A stretch of 64,000 bases of DNA from Anaerococcus vaginalis. Its GTDB lineage: Bacteria; Bacillota; Clostridia; Tissierellales; Peptoniphilaceae. How positions within the stretch are numbered: the first letter of the stretch is position 1; the number at the start of each line of letters is the position of its first letter. The position numbers were made by a program, and so were the translations under genes. The stretch covers positions 117,462-181,461 of the forward strand of contig JAGZMY010000002.1 in NCBI GenBank assembly GCA_018363915.1. Direction: 5' to 3'. The notes beneath the pieces were generated by a model. The model was not told where the DNA came from. It worked only from the letters and a program-made list of their open reading frames with translations, and did not search any database. Positions 1 to 8,089 of this stretch are shown here, piece by piece.

Positions 1-395
1 TTTTGGAAAAATATAGGATAAGCTCAGCTACCGATGTTACTGGTTTTTCTTTTATGGGGCACTTGTCAGAAATGCTTGGCGATAAATATTCTGCCATAAT
101 TGATTCTAAAAATATCCCAATCCTTGACGGAGCAAAAAAAGCTGCAAGCGAATTTGTTTTTACCAAGGGAGGACAAAGAAATAGGATGCACATGGAAAAT
201 ATGGTGGAATTTCTTGTTGATGACTTTGCTCTTGAGGAAGTTTTATACGATCCTCAAACATCTGGAGGACTTTTGGTAAGTATTCATAAGGATGATGCAA
301 AAGACGCATTGGAAGAATTAAGAAAAAATAATATAAATGCAAAAATTGTAGGTCAAATTAGTAAAAAATATGATAAATCAATATTTATAGAATAA
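1..395 (+). CDS. selD: Selenide, water dikinase SelD (C-terminal part)
   Basis: C-terminal 130 residues of SelD, which makes selenophosphate from selenide and ATP. The segment carries the AIR-synthase-type C-terminal domain with 'ATDVTGFSFMGHL' near its beginning and 'DPQTSGGLL' further on, both typical of SelD. The gene runs in from the left edge, so the N-terminal Cys/Sec site is not visible. It ends 11 bp before yedF and heads an operon with yedF, a DUF3343 gene and a csd-like gene. That arrangement is known from genomes using selenium for molybdenum hydroxylases rather than only for selenocysteine. Confidence 0.93.
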   Translation, partial: LEKYRISSATDVTGFSFMGHLSEMLGDKYSAIIDSKNIPILDGAKKAASEFVFTKGGQRNRMHMENMVEFLVDDFALEEVLYDPQTSGGLLVSIHKDDAKDALEELRKNNINAKIVGQISKKYDKSIFIE

Positions 396-406
396 AGGAG
401 TAAAAA

Positions 407-991
407 ATGAAAGAAATTGATGCAAGAGGAATAGAATGTCCAATGCCTGTAATTATGGCAAAAAGAGAAATTAAAAATGGAGAAGAAAATTTTTATGTGC
501 TTGTAAATGAGGACATAGCTGTAGAAAATTTGAAAAAACTTGCCAAAGAAACTAACTTTGATGTTGAAATCAAAGAAAAAGAAGATGGAGTTTTCAAATT
601 AACTTTTAATAAAAATGAAGAAAAAACAGAGAAAGATGATAAGGGAGAAAGCCTATCTTCTTCTTATGTTGTAGTTTTTGATTCTGATAAAATCGGAGAT
701 GGGGATGAAGATTTCTCAAAATCTTTATTGGAAAGTTTCTTAGTTTCAATAACTGAGGCAGACGTTCTTCCAAAATTTGTAATTTGCTACAACAAGGGAG
801 TATTTTTGACAACACAAAGAGAAAATACCATAGAAGATTTGAAAAAACTTGCTGATAATGGAGTAGATATAATTTCATGTGGACTTTGCCTTGACCACTA
901 TGGAGTAAAAGAAGAATTAAAGGTTGGAAGAATTTCAAATATGTACGAAATTTCTTCATTAATGAGAACTCATCACACCATTAGACCATAA
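407..991 (+). CDS. yedF: Selenium-metabolism sulfurtransferase-like protein YedF
   Basis: 194 residues. The N-terminal TusA/SirA-like domain carries the 'ECPMPV' motif with Cys11. After an acidic linker (about 70-85) comes a DsrE-like domain with a CxxC pair, Cys158 and Cys161, in 'SCGLCLDHYG'. The two-domain form matches the selenium-associated YedF family, thought to carry Se or S as a persulfide or perselenide. RBS 'aaaggag' precedes the ATG. Its TAA overlaps the next ATG by one base (TAATG), indicating translational coupling. The exact acceptor is unknown. Confidence 0.9.
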   Translation: MKEIDARGIECPMPVIMAKREIKNGEENFYVLVNEDIAVENLKKLAKETNFDVEIKEKEDGVFKLTFNKNEEKTEKDDKGESLSSSYVVVFDSDKIGDGDEDFSKSLLESFLVSITEADVLPKFVICYNKGVFLTTQRENTIEDLKKLADNGVDIISCGLCLDHYGVKEELKVGRISNMYEISSLMRTHHTIRP

Positions 992-1260
992 TGGAATATG
1001 TAATTTATACTTTCAAATCGTCAAATTTAGCCTATCTTGCCCTAAGTAAAGTCGAAAGCGAAAATATTAGGGCAAGGCTAGTCCCTCTTTTGCCAGAAAT
1101 TGATGCAGGTTGTGGGCTTTGTCTTAGGTATGAAAAAAATTTTGATGAGAAAGTAAAAGAAATTTTTTCAAAAAACAAGCTTGATTTTGAAGAAAAGTTT
1201 GTGCTTATTTATAAAGAAAACGAAAGAAAGCCAGAGGTTAAAGCTTATGATTTATCTTGA
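991..1260 (+). CDS. DUF3343 putative Se/S carrier protein
   Basis: 89-residue protein of the DUF3343 family, regarded as a putative selenium/sulfur carrier. The conserved motif 'AGCGLCLRY' places Cys41 and Cys44 as a CxxC pair. It lies between yedF and the csd-like gene and overlaps both, by 1 bp upstream and 14 bp downstream, so it is made with the selenium-labelling machinery. A second DUF3343 gene at 9,296 keeps only the first cysteine. Carrier function is inferred from family and context. Confidence 0.82.
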   Translation: MEYVIYTFKSSNLAYLALSKVESENIRARLVPLLPEIDAGCGLCLRYEKNFDEKVKEIFSKNKLDFEEKFVLIYKENERKPEVKAYDLS

Positions 1261-2380
1261 TAATGCTGCAACTACAATCGACAAGGACGAATCAGTCGCA
1301 AGGGCAGTTTATGATGCTATAAATTCAAAATCTTTTGGCAATCCCTCAAGAGGAGCTTATAAGGTTAGCCTTGATGCCCTAAATTTATTGATGCAAACTA
1401 GAAAAGAAGTTGGGGCTTATTTCGGTATGGACAATCCCTTAAATGTGGTTTTGTGTCCAAACATAACTTTCGCCCTAAATTTTGTGATAAAATCACTTTT
1501 TACAAGAGGCGACCACGTCATAACAAGCCTTGCAGAACACAATTCTGTCCTAAGACCTCTTTATGATTTGGCAAAAAACGGAACAGAGCTTTCATTTATA
1601 GATATAAAAGATGATTTTAGCCTTGATCTTGAAAAAATCGAAAGTTTAGTCAAAAAAAATACAAAAGCCCTAGTAATTACAGGAGCGTCAAACGTATCAG
1701 GAGTTTTGACAGACCTTGATAAGGCTTATGAAATTTGTAAGAAAAATAATTTAAAATTAATAATTGATGGAGCCCAAGTTGCAGGTTATGTGCCTTTTGA
1801 TATAAAAAAATATCCCGAATCAATTTTTTTATTTACAGGCCACAAGGGACTTCACGCTCCCCAAGGAACTGGTGGATTTATTGTAAATGGAAATTTTGAT
1901 TTCAAACAAGTTTTTTCTGGTGGTTCAGGTTTTGATTCATTTTCAAAAACCCAACCACACGTCTTGCCAGATTTATTTGAGCCAGGAACTGCAAATGTTC
2001 ATTCCTTTGCAGGTCTAAAGGCTGCCATAGAATTTATGGAGAAAAATCCTCACAAAGATATAAATCATCTTACAAAAATTTTGTATGAGGGCTTAGAAGA
2101 AATTGATGGAATTAAATTTTATTCAAACATAAATTTAAAACACGTTCCAATAATTTCGTTTAACATAAAAGATATTCCAGCAAATTATATAGCAATGAAA
2201 CTATGGGATGATTACGAAATTTGCGTAAGATCAGGCAGCCACTGTGCCCCACTTTTTCACGAAAAAATGGGAACAAAAAAACAAGGCATAGTAAGAATGA
2301 GCCTGTCATTTTATAACACAAAAGAAGAAATAGAAAAAACAATAGAGGCTGTGAAAAATATAGCAAAGGGAAGAAGTTAG
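1247..2380 (+). CDS. Class V aminotransferase-fold cysteine desulfurase-like protein
   Basis: 377-residue PLP enzyme of the NifS/Csd fold. Visible features are the N-terminal 'YLDNAATT', the PLP site 'DGAQ' (174-177), Schiff-base Lys200 in 'TGHKGL', and the cysteine loop 'RSGSHCAP'. The group belongs with the EF2568-type family linked to orphan SelD. It probably mobilises S or Se from cysteine or selenocysteine for SelD and YedF. The ATG at 1247 is chosen because it starts exactly at the conserved N-terminus with 'agaggtta' upstream; a longer open frame from 1181 would overlap the previous gene by 80 bp. Confidence 0.87.
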   Translation: MIYLDNAATTIDKDESVARAVYDAINSKSFGNPSRGAYKVSLDALNLLMQTRKEVGAYFGMDNPLNVVLCPNITFALNFVIKSLFTRGDHVITSLAEHNSVLRPLYDLAKNGTELSFIDIKDDFSLDLEKIESLVKKNTKALVITGASNVSGVLTDLDKAYEICKKNNLKLIIDGAQVAGYVPFDIKKYPESIFLFTGHKGLHAPQGTGGFIVNGNFDFKQVFSGGSGFDSFSKTQPHVLPDLFEPGTANVHSFAGLKAAIEFMEKNPHKDINHLTKILYEGLEEIDGIKFYSNINLKHVPIISFNIKDIPANYIAMKLWDDYEICVRSGSHCAPLFHEKMGTKKQGIVRMSLSFYNTKEEIEKTIEAVKNIAKGRS

Positions 2381-2396
2381 GTAGTTACTAGCTTCT
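2371..2396 (+). terminator. Terminator of the selenium operon
   Basis: Hairpin with arms aagaagttag / ctagcttctt (one T/G mismatch) followed by 'ttc', overlapping the stop of the csd-like gene. It is a weak to moderate intrinsic terminator at the end of selD-yedF-DUF3343-csd. Confidence 0.55.
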
Positions 2397-2435
2397 TTTC
2401 TGTTGTAAATTGATTTTTAAAAAAATTTTTTTAAA

Positions 2436-2537
2436 TGCTTACTCTGTTTTTCGTCTTAGTTTTTCACGAGATCTCTCGACTTCGCTCGAGATGGGTTATT
2501 GTTTGCTTTTTTTAATTGCTAAAGTTTTTACTTCTAT
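2436..2537 (+). repeat. Long copy of dispersed GAGATCTC...CGAGATGGG repeat
   Basis: About 100 bp that recurs in the same orientation at 2,815-2,914. The core at 2466-2497 reads gagatctctcgac, ttcgc, tcgagatgggtt, and is flanked by a shared AT-rich tail containing 'tttaattgctaaag'. It lies in the 547-bp gene-free tract 2,397-2,943, which contains no convincing coding sequence. Confidence 0.8.
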
Positions 2538-2714
2538 GTTAGTAAATTATTTTTTTGACAAATAGTAGTTTTTAATTTTTAATATAATAAACTAAGCTAT
2601 GCCCATCTTGGGCGAATATAATAAATTGAATTACTTAAAATTTTAAAAACCAAAAATTTGTTTTTTAGGAAATTAATTTAAATTTATTCGAAGAATAAAA
2701 GCGTAGCTATACTT

Positions 2715-2752
2715 AACCCATCTCGAGCGAATGAAATGAGTCGAGAGATCTC
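2715..2752 (-). repeat. Inverted copy of the dispersed repeat
   Basis: Opposite-orientation core, aacccatctcgagcg then gagtcgagagatctcc, between the two direct copies at 2.45 and 2.85 kb. It is preceded by 'gcgtagctat', which also occurs in degenerate relics elsewhere in the window. Confidence 0.75.
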
Positions 2753-2814
2753 CTTTGTTAGTTTTAGCTTGTTTTTTTATTTTTACTTGTCATATATTTT
2801 GAATTATTTTAATA

Positions 2815-2914
2815 CTAACTCTATTTTTTGCCTTATTTTTGCACGAGATCTCTCCACAAGATCGAGATGGGTTGTTATTTGATTTTTTTAATTGCTAAAG
2901 TTTTTATTTTTCAA
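2815..2914 (+). repeat. Second long copy of the dispersed repeat
   Basis: Direct repeat of 2,436-2,537. The core at 2843-2873 (cacgagatctctcc then gatcgagatgggtt) has an altered loop, but the shared flanks 'actct.tttt' and 'tttaattgctaaagttttta' are kept. Confidence 0.78.
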
Positions 2915-2943
2915 AATTTCTTATAAAACAAAATTAAAAAAGG

Positions 2944-2977
2944 CTGTTGCAAAATATAAATAATCATTTTACAACAG
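2944..2977 (-). terminator. Terminator of the molybdenum operon
   Basis: Inverted repeat ctgttgcaaaat / attttacaacag (12-bp arms, one mismatch). Read on the minus strand it is followed by 'ccttttttaa'. It sits 38 bp after the modC stop and ends the moaA-to-modC transcript. Confidence 0.8.
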
Positions 2978-3014
2978 TCTCTTTATTCTATCTTATGAAA
3001 TTTTTAAATTTGTT

Positions 3015-4049
3015 TTATTTTAAAAACATTATTTTTTCTTCATCTAAATTAAAATATAGATTTTTTTCATTTTTCAAATTTTCCCATTTTTCTTTTTCCA
3101 AAAATACGGTAATTTGTCCTTCGCCTTCTTTTTTTCTTATTAGTAGGCAAGTGTTGAAAGTTTGGTCGATTTCTTTTATTATTTCCATTTGGAAAGAATT
3201 TTTTTCTTTTTTATTTTTGGAAATTTCTAAATCATGGCCTCTTATGCCTATAAATTTTTGATTGTGATTTTTTTCTAAATTTAAATCAAGATTCCAAGCC
3301 TCAGCCTTATAAATATTTTCTCCAATTTTTTCAACTTTTGAGAAGTTTTTGCAACCTGATAGCTCTGCTGCTGCCATGGTTTCTGGATTATGAAAAAGCT
3401 CCTTGGTTGGTTTTTTTGCTTCTGATTTTCCTTTTGTCATTATTACAATGTCATCACACATTCTGTATATTTCATCCCTATCGTGGGAGACAAAAAGGGT
3501 TGGTATTTTATATTCTTCTATAATTTTTCTAACTTCAAGCTCAATTGACCATCTCAAATATCCATCAATTGCTGAATATGGCTCGTCTAACAAAAGAATT
3601 TCTGGTTCGTTTACCAAAATTCTTGCAAGAGCTGCTCTTTGTTTTTCTCCACCAGAAATCATTTCTGGCATAGAATTTTTTATATGTCCAATATGAAGTT
3701 CTTCTAGTTTTTTATTTATTATTTTTTCAGAATTTCTATTTTTTTCCCTAATCCCAGTTTTTATATTTTCATAAACTGTCATGTTTGGAAAAAGTGCGTA
3801 ATCTTGAAATAGATAGCCAACTTTTCTATCTTTGGTTGGTATATTTATTTTTTTATCTTTATCAAAAAGGATTCTATCATTTAAAACTATTCTTCCATAA
3901 TCCGGTTTTATAATTCCCGCTATTGCTTTTAGGGTTAAGCTTTTGCCAGAGCCTGATGCTCCCAAAATTCCCAAAATTCCTTCTTCATTTGTAAATTTTG
4001 CATCAAGTTTAAAATTTGTAAATTCTTTTTTTATTTCAACATCAAGCAT
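3015..4049 (-). CDS. modC: Molybdate ABC transporter ATP-binding protein ModC
   Basis: 344-residue ABC ATPase. Walker A is 'GASGSGKS' (30-37), the signature 'ISGGEKQRAALAR', Walker B 'ILLLDEP', and the switch histidine lies in 'FVSHDRDE'. A C-terminal extension of about 120 residues has the length of the TOBE/Mop regulatory domain of ModC. The gene overlaps modB by 8 bp and is last in the molybdenum operon. Molybdate or tungstate specificity rests on the neighbours modA, modB and the moa genes. Confidence 0.9.
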   Translation of the reverse strand: MLDVEIKKEFTNFKLDAKFTNEEGILGILGASGSGKSLTLKAIAGIIKPDYGRIVLNDRILFDKDKKINIPTKDRKVGYLFQDYALFPNMTVYENIKTGIREKNRNSEKIINKKLEELHIGHIKNSMPEMISGGEKQRAALARILVNEPEILLLDEPYSAIDGYLRWSIELEVRKIIEEYKIPTLFVSHDRDEIYRMCDDIVIMTKGKSEAKKPTKELFHNPETMAAAELSGCKNFSKVEKIGENIYKAEAWNLDLNLEKNHNQKFIGIRGHDLEISKNKKEKNSFQMEIIKEIDQTFNTCLLIRKKEGEGQITVFLEKEKWENLKNEKNLYFNLDEEKIMFLK

Positions 4050-4716
4050 AATTTTTTTCCTTTGGATTTGTATCTTCTAAGAAATTTATGGCAACAAGAA
4101 CAACAAATGAAATCAAAACATTTATCATAACCCACTTATAAGCAACAGCGTCTTGACCGATTCTCCAAAATTGATAAACAGTTGTTGAAATGGTTGCAGT
4201 TTTTCCTGGAGTATAGCCGCTTACCATGGATGTTGCTCCATATTCTCCAAGGGCTCTAGCAAATGATAAAACTAAACCTGCCATAACGCCTTTTTTGCAA
4301 TTCGGCATCAAAACTTTCCAAAAAATCCATGTATTTGACTTGCCCAAAGTTTGAGCTGCGTATGATAAATTTTGGTTATAAGCTTCAAAAGCTCCTCTAG
4401 TTGTCCTATACATCAAAGGAAATGTTACTATAACTGTTGCAAAAATTGCTGAATACCAATTCATTATTAGAGGAAATTTAAAATATTCTACTGCGATTTT
4501 TCCAAGTCCTGAATTTGGTCCTAAAATTTTTATTAGAAAAAATCCTACAACAGTAGGAGGCAATACCAAGGGTAAGGTTAATACCACATCTATTGCCCCC
4601 TTTACTTTTGCAGGTAATTTTTTAATATAATAGGCTGCAAATATACCAAGAAAAAATATTATTACCGATGATATACTTGCAATCCTTATTGAATTATATA
4701 AAGGATATAAGTCCAT
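4042..4716 (-). CDS. modB: Molybdate ABC transporter permease ModB
   Basis: 224-residue inner-membrane permease with about five hydrophobic segments. The EAA-type ATPase-coupling loop is around 'AAQTLGKSNTWIFWKVLMPN', followed by 'ARALGEYGA', a ModB hallmark. It lies 6 bp after modA and overlaps modC by 8 bp. With ModA and ModC it forms the molybdate importer supplying the cofactor genes upstream. Confidence 0.92.
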   Translation of the reverse strand: MDLYPLYNSIRIASISSVIIFFLGIFAAYYIKKLPAKVKGAIDVVLTLPLVLPPTVVGFFLIKILGPNSGLGKIAVEYFKFPLIMNWYSAIFATVIVTFPLMYRTTRGAFEAYNQNLSYAAQTLGKSNTWIFWKVLMPNCKKGVMAGLVLSFARALGEYGATSMVSGYTPGKTATISTTVYQFWRIGQDAVAYKWVMINVLISFVVLVAINFLEDTNPKEKNYA

Positions 4717-4722
4717 ATCTAT

Positions 4723-5589
4723 TTATTTAATGCCTTTATTTAATGGCTTAAATCCATATTTATCTAAAATTTCTGATGCTTTTTCGCCTTTTAAAAATTC
4801 TAAATATTTTTTTCCTTCTTCTGGATTTTTTGAATTTTTAAGTAAAGCTGCTGGATAAATTACTTTATTTTCAAGCATTGAATCATCAGCTACTGCTACT
4901 GTTTCAAGTCCTGCTGTTTTTGCGTCAGTTTTATAAACTATTCCACAATCAGCTGCTTTTTCACTTACCCATGATGTAACTTCTTTTACGTTTGAACCAA
5001 GTGTAACTTTATCTTGAATCTTATCCCAAATTCCTAAATTTTTAAGAATTTCTTCTGAATATTGTCCAACTGGAACGTCAGCATTTCCTAGAGCAATTTT
5101 TTCTACTTCATCTTTTTCAAGATCTTTAAAATCTTTTATTCCTTTTTCATTTCCTTTGGCTACTGCAAGAGTTACTTCATTTTCAAGTAAATCAAATCTT
5201 GTTTCTTTGTCAATTTTTTCTTCTTTGTCAAGTTCATCCATTTGTTTTTGAGCTGCTGAAACAAATACATCACAGTCTGCTCCCTCATCAATTTGAGTTT
5301 TTAATGTTCCTGATGAATCAAAGTTAAAGGTCAAACTAAGATTTGGATTTTCTTTTTCAAATTCCGTTTTTAATTCTTCTAAGGCTTCTGTCATTGAAGC
5401 TGCTGCGAATACTACAAGGTCTTTTTTCTCCATATTGCCCGCATTTTCATTTGATTTTTCTACGCTTGCATTTGAATTTGACATAGCTTCATTTGAATTG
5501 TTGTCATTTTTTTTGTTGTTAGCACAGCCTGCTGTTCCGATTAATAATGCTCCTGCTAGAGCTGTCATTGCGATTTTTTTAATATTCAT
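4723..5589 (-). CDS. modA: Molybdate-binding lipoprotein ModA
   Basis: 288-residue extracellular solute-binding protein. A signal peptide ends in the lipobox 'TAGC' (Cys about 22), followed by an Asn/Ser-rich linker to about residue 55. The mature part starts 'DLVVFAAASMTEALEEL', the classic ModA start, and later has 'DSSGTLKTQI' and 'ADCDVFVSA' near the oxyanion site. Its start overlaps the MOSC gene by 11 bp, so scavenging is coupled to cofactor-gene translation. Confidence 0.93.
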   Translation of the reverse strand: MNIKKIAMTALAGALLIGTAGCANNKKNDNNSNEAMSNSNASVEKSNENAGNMEKKDLVVFAAASMTEALEELKTEFEKENPNLSLTFNFDSSGTLKTQIDEGADCDVFVSAAQKQMDELDKEEKIDKETRFDLLENEVTLAVAKGNEKGIKDFKDLEKDEVEKIALGNADVPVGQYSEEILKNLGIWDKIQDKVTLGSNVKEVTSWVSEKAADCGIVYKTDAKTAGLETVAVADDSMLENKVIYPAALLKNSKNPEEGKKYLEFLKGEKASEILDKYGFKPLNKGIK

Positions 5590-6037
5590 TTTCTTCTCCT
5601 AAAATTTTAATTTCATCACCTGTTTTTATTACGCCTTCTTTAATTACTTTCGCAAATATTCCCTCATAAGGCATAATACATTTTCCTACACTTTGCTTTA
5701 TGGCGCAGCCCTTGTGACATTCTTTTCCAATTTGACTAATTTCCAAAATGCAATCGCCAATTTTTAATTTTTTTCCTATTGGAAGCTCATGCAAAATTAT
5801 TCCTTGGGTTGTAATATTTTCTGCAAAATCCCCAAAAGCAAATTTACGATTTTCATTTTCCATTTTTCTAATTGATTCTACTGCCAAAAGGCTTACTTGC
5901 CTGTGCCACTTTCCTGCGTGGGCATCATTTTCTAGCCCAAAATCTTTTTTAAATAAACCTTGACCTATCTGTTCTTTTCTCACACCCTTTGTCTTTGAAA
6001 TATTTATTGATAAAACTGTTGTGTTAATTGTGTCCAC
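5579..6037 (-). CDS. MOSC-domain protein
   Basis: 152-residue stand-alone MOSC domain with the conserved cysteine in 'IGKECHKGCAIK'. MOSC domains bind molybdenum cofactor or move sulfur on it, as in the Moco sulfurase C-terminus and YiiM. Overlaps with mog (14 bp) and modA (11 bp) show co-translation with cofactor synthesis. A role in inserting or sulfurating (or selenating) the cofactor is plausible given the nearby selenium genes, but is inference. Confidence 0.85.
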   Translation of the reverse strand: MDTINTTVLSINISKTKGVRKEQIGQGLFKKDFGLENDAHAGKWHRQVSLLAVESIRKMENENRKFAFGDFAENITTQGIILHELPIGKKLKIGDCILEISQIGKECHKGCAIKQSVGKCIMPYEGIFAKVIKEGVIKTGDEIKILGEENEY

Positions 6038-6515
6038 TATTATCCCCTTCTAATATATCTAAGCCATGACTTAAAAAAGGCAAAATTCCTTCTATACTTT
6101 CTATGACAGCCTTGGGAGAGCCTGGTAAATTTATAATTAAAGAATTATTTTTTATTCCAGAAACTGCCCTTGATAAGGCCCACATATGAGTTTTTTCTTT
6201 TGAAATCAACCTTATTGCCTCGCTTATGCCTGGCGTTTGTTTTTCTATTACTTTTAAACTTGCCTCTGGTGTATTGTCCCTTTTTGAAAGTCCAGTCCCA
6301 CCAGATGTTAAAATTAATTGGATATTTTCATCAACTAATTTATTTAATTCATTTTCAATATTTTCCAAATCATCGTTAATTATAGACTTATAAACCATCT
6401 TATAATTTTCTGGCATTGTTTTTGCACAAGCGTCAATGCATCCGTCTTTATTTTCGCCAGTAGATCTGGTATCAGAAATTACCACAAAGGCGTAATTATA
6501 AATTTTTTCTTTCAT
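6024..6515 (-). CDS. mog: Molybdopterin adenylyltransferase (MogA/MoaB family)
   Basis: 163 residues with 'TSGGTGLSKRD', the family signature, and 'NLPGSPKAVIE' near the C-terminus. The reaction is adenylylation of molybdopterin before molybdate insertion by MoeA. MoeA itself is not in this window. It overlaps moaC by 20 bp and the MOSC gene by 14 bp. MogA and MoaB cannot be separated by eye. Confidence 0.88.
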   Translation of the reverse strand: MKEKIYNYAFVVISDTRSTGENKDGCIDACAKTMPENYKMVYKSIINDDLENIENELNKLVDENIQLILTSGGTGLSKRDNTPEASLKVIEKQTPGISEAIRLISKEKTHMWALSRAVSGIKNNSLIINLPGSPKAVIESIEGILPFLSHGLDILEGDNSGHN

Positions 6516-6966
6516 AAAGACCAGATTTTCCTCCTGATTTTTTTACTAAATATATATCTTTTATGGTCATAGACTTATCAAGAGCCTTGCACATATCATA
6601 AACTGTCAAAAGTCCAGCTGAAACTCCAGTCAAAGCTTCCATTTCAACGCCGGTTTTCCCTTGACACTTAACTTTTACTTGGCAAAATAATAAATTTCCC
6701 TCAAAATTAAAATCTACATTTATTCCATTTAATAAAAGTGGATGAGCCATGGGAATTATTGAAGATGTATTTTTTACAGCCTGAATTGCTGCAACTTGAG
6801 CAATGGCAAGGACGTCTCCCTTTTTTATTTTTTCATTTTTTATAGCTTCTATCGTTTCATTTTTTAATTCAATTGAACCTTTGGCTATGGCTTCTCTTTG
6901 GCTGATTTCTTTTTGAGAAACATCAACCATTTGCCCCCTGCCATTTTTGTCTAAATGTGTAAACAT
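6496..6966 (-). CDS. moaC: Cyclic pyranopterin monophosphate synthase MoaC
   Basis: 156 residues starting 'FTHLDKNGRGQMVDVSQK', with 'MAHPLLLNGI' and 'MEALTGVSAGLLTVYDMCK', all family hallmarks. It converts the MoaA product to cPMP. The ATG directly abuts the moaA stop with no spacer, so the two are strictly co-translated. No MoaD or MoaE gene is present here, so molybdopterin synthase must be encoded elsewhere. Confidence 0.95.
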   Translation of the reverse strand: MFTHLDKNGRGQMVDVSQKEISQREAIAKGSIELKNETIEAIKNEKIKKGDVLAIAQVAAIQAVKNTSSIIPMAHPLLLNGINVDFNFEGNLLFCQVKVKCQGKTGVEMEALTGVSAGLLTVYDMCKALDKSMTIKDIYLVKKSGGKSGLYERKNL

Positions 6967-7914
6967 TTATCCTCCTATCCTATACATAGATTCTTTTATA
7001 ACTTCTTTTTCCAAATGATGTCTTTTAGGTTTTTTCATAAGAGCCTCATCAATTAATTTTTCTATATTTTCATTTGCTCTTATTGCTTTTTTTAAATCAA
7101 TTTCTAAATCCGAATGAAGACAAGGCCTAATTTTCCCGTCAGCTGTAAGTCTTAATCTGTTGCAAGTAGAGCAAAACTTGTGACTTAAAGGCTCAATAAG
7201 TCCAAGTGTATAATCAAAATCTGGTACTTTGTAAAGGCTTGTTGGCGAATTTTTGTCGGGATTTTTTATTGGAATTAAATTTAATTTTTTTATAATTTCA
7301 TCGCTTGAAATAAATTTATCTTTTGAAAAATCTGCCGTATCTCCTATTGGCATTAGCTCAATAAATCTTAATTGTAGGTCATTTTCTTTAGAAAATTTTA
7401 TAAGATCATAAATTTCCCCATCATTAAACCCTTTGATTAAAACAGTATTTATTTTTATCACATATCCAAATTTTTTGGCATATTTTATTGCATCAAGGAC
7501 TTTTTTTAAATCGCCACCTTGACTCATCATCTTGTATTTTTTCTCATCAAGGCTATCAAGAGAAATATTTAATCTTTTTAGTCCATTTTCCCACAAAATT
7601 TTTGCCTTTTCTTTTAGAAAATATCCGTTTGTTGTCATTGCCAAATCTTCAAGCCCAGAAATTTCGTTTAGCATTTTTACCAAACTTTCTACATTTTTTC
7701 TAACTAAAGGCTCTCCCCCGGTAAGTCTTATTTTTTTGATTCCTTTTTTTACAAAAATTTTGCTTATTTCATTAATCTCTTCTAGAGTCAACATATCTTC
7801 ATGATTTTTTTTGCAAGAAAGACCATCTGGCATACAATATTTGCACCTATAATTACAACGGTCTGTAAGAGAAATTCTCAAATAATCTATTTTTCTTTCA
7901 TACTTATCAAGCAT
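6967..7914 (-). CDS. moaA: GTP 3',8-cyclase MoaA
   Basis: 315-residue radical SAM enzyme. The N-terminal cluster is Cys20, Cys24 and Cys27 in 'CNYRCKYC'. The C-terminal cluster is in 'CSTCNRLRL' and 'IRPC' (CxxC-x13-C), and the protein ends with the functional 'GG' tail (YRIGG). It carries out the first step of molybdopterin synthesis from GTP. It is the first gene of the seven-gene molybdenum operon; a candidate -10 'tataat'-like box lies at 7,938-7,946. Confidence 0.96.
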   Translation of the reverse strand: MLDKYERKIDYLRISLTDRCNYRCKYCMPDGLSCKKNHEDMLTLEEINEISKIFVKKGIKKIRLTGGEPLVRKNVESLVKMLNEISGLEDLAMTTNGYFLKEKAKILWENGLKRLNISLDSLDEKKYKMMSQGGDLKKVLDAIKYAKKFGYVIKINTVLIKGFNDGEIYDLIKFSKENDLQLRFIELMPIGDTADFSKDKFISSDEIIKKLNLIPIKNPDKNSPTSLYKVPDFDYTLGLIEPLSHKFCSTCNRLRLTADGKIRPCLHSDLEIDLKKAIRANENIEKLIDEALMKKPKRHHLEKEVIKESMYRIGG

Positions 7915-7987
7915 ATAATCAACTACTTTCTATATTTTTATAATATCCTAGCTTAAAACCAAATAAACAATATTCTTAAAATTTTTT

Positions 7988-8081
7988 AAAAAAATTGAAC
8001 TTGGAAAGAAAGTAAATCTTCTAAATTTCATTAAATAACTAAAGTGAAAATTAAAAGATTTGCCCTCTTACACCAAGTTCA
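7988..8081 (-). other. Nested inverted-repeat RNA element between yjiM and moaA
   Basis: Three nested helices on the minus strand. P1 is tgaacttgg at 7996-8004 with ccaagttca at 8073-8081 (9 bp, perfect). P2 is aaatctt at 8014-8020 with aagattt at 8055-8061. P3 is tttca at 8026-8030 with tgaaa at 8045-8049. A minus-strand run of seven T follows P1. It begins 9 nt after the yjiM stop and ends about 75 nt before moaA. It could be an elaborate terminator, a moaA leader switch or a small RNA; no known riboswitch class was recognised. Confidence 0.5.
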
Positions 8082-8089
8082 CTATTAGC

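Noticed and set aside
1181..1246. Upstream 22 codons of the csd-like gene
   Set aside because: They lie inside the DUF3343 gene and precede the conserved start 'MIYLDNAATT'.
2397..2943. Insertion sequence
   Set aside because: Repeats are present but there is no transposase reading frame and no bounding target duplication was recognised.
2947..3261. Plus-strand ORF of 104 codons
   Set aside because: It overlaps modC antisense and the mod terminator; composition is Phe/Ser-rich as expected from the reverse of a Lys/Glu-rich gene.
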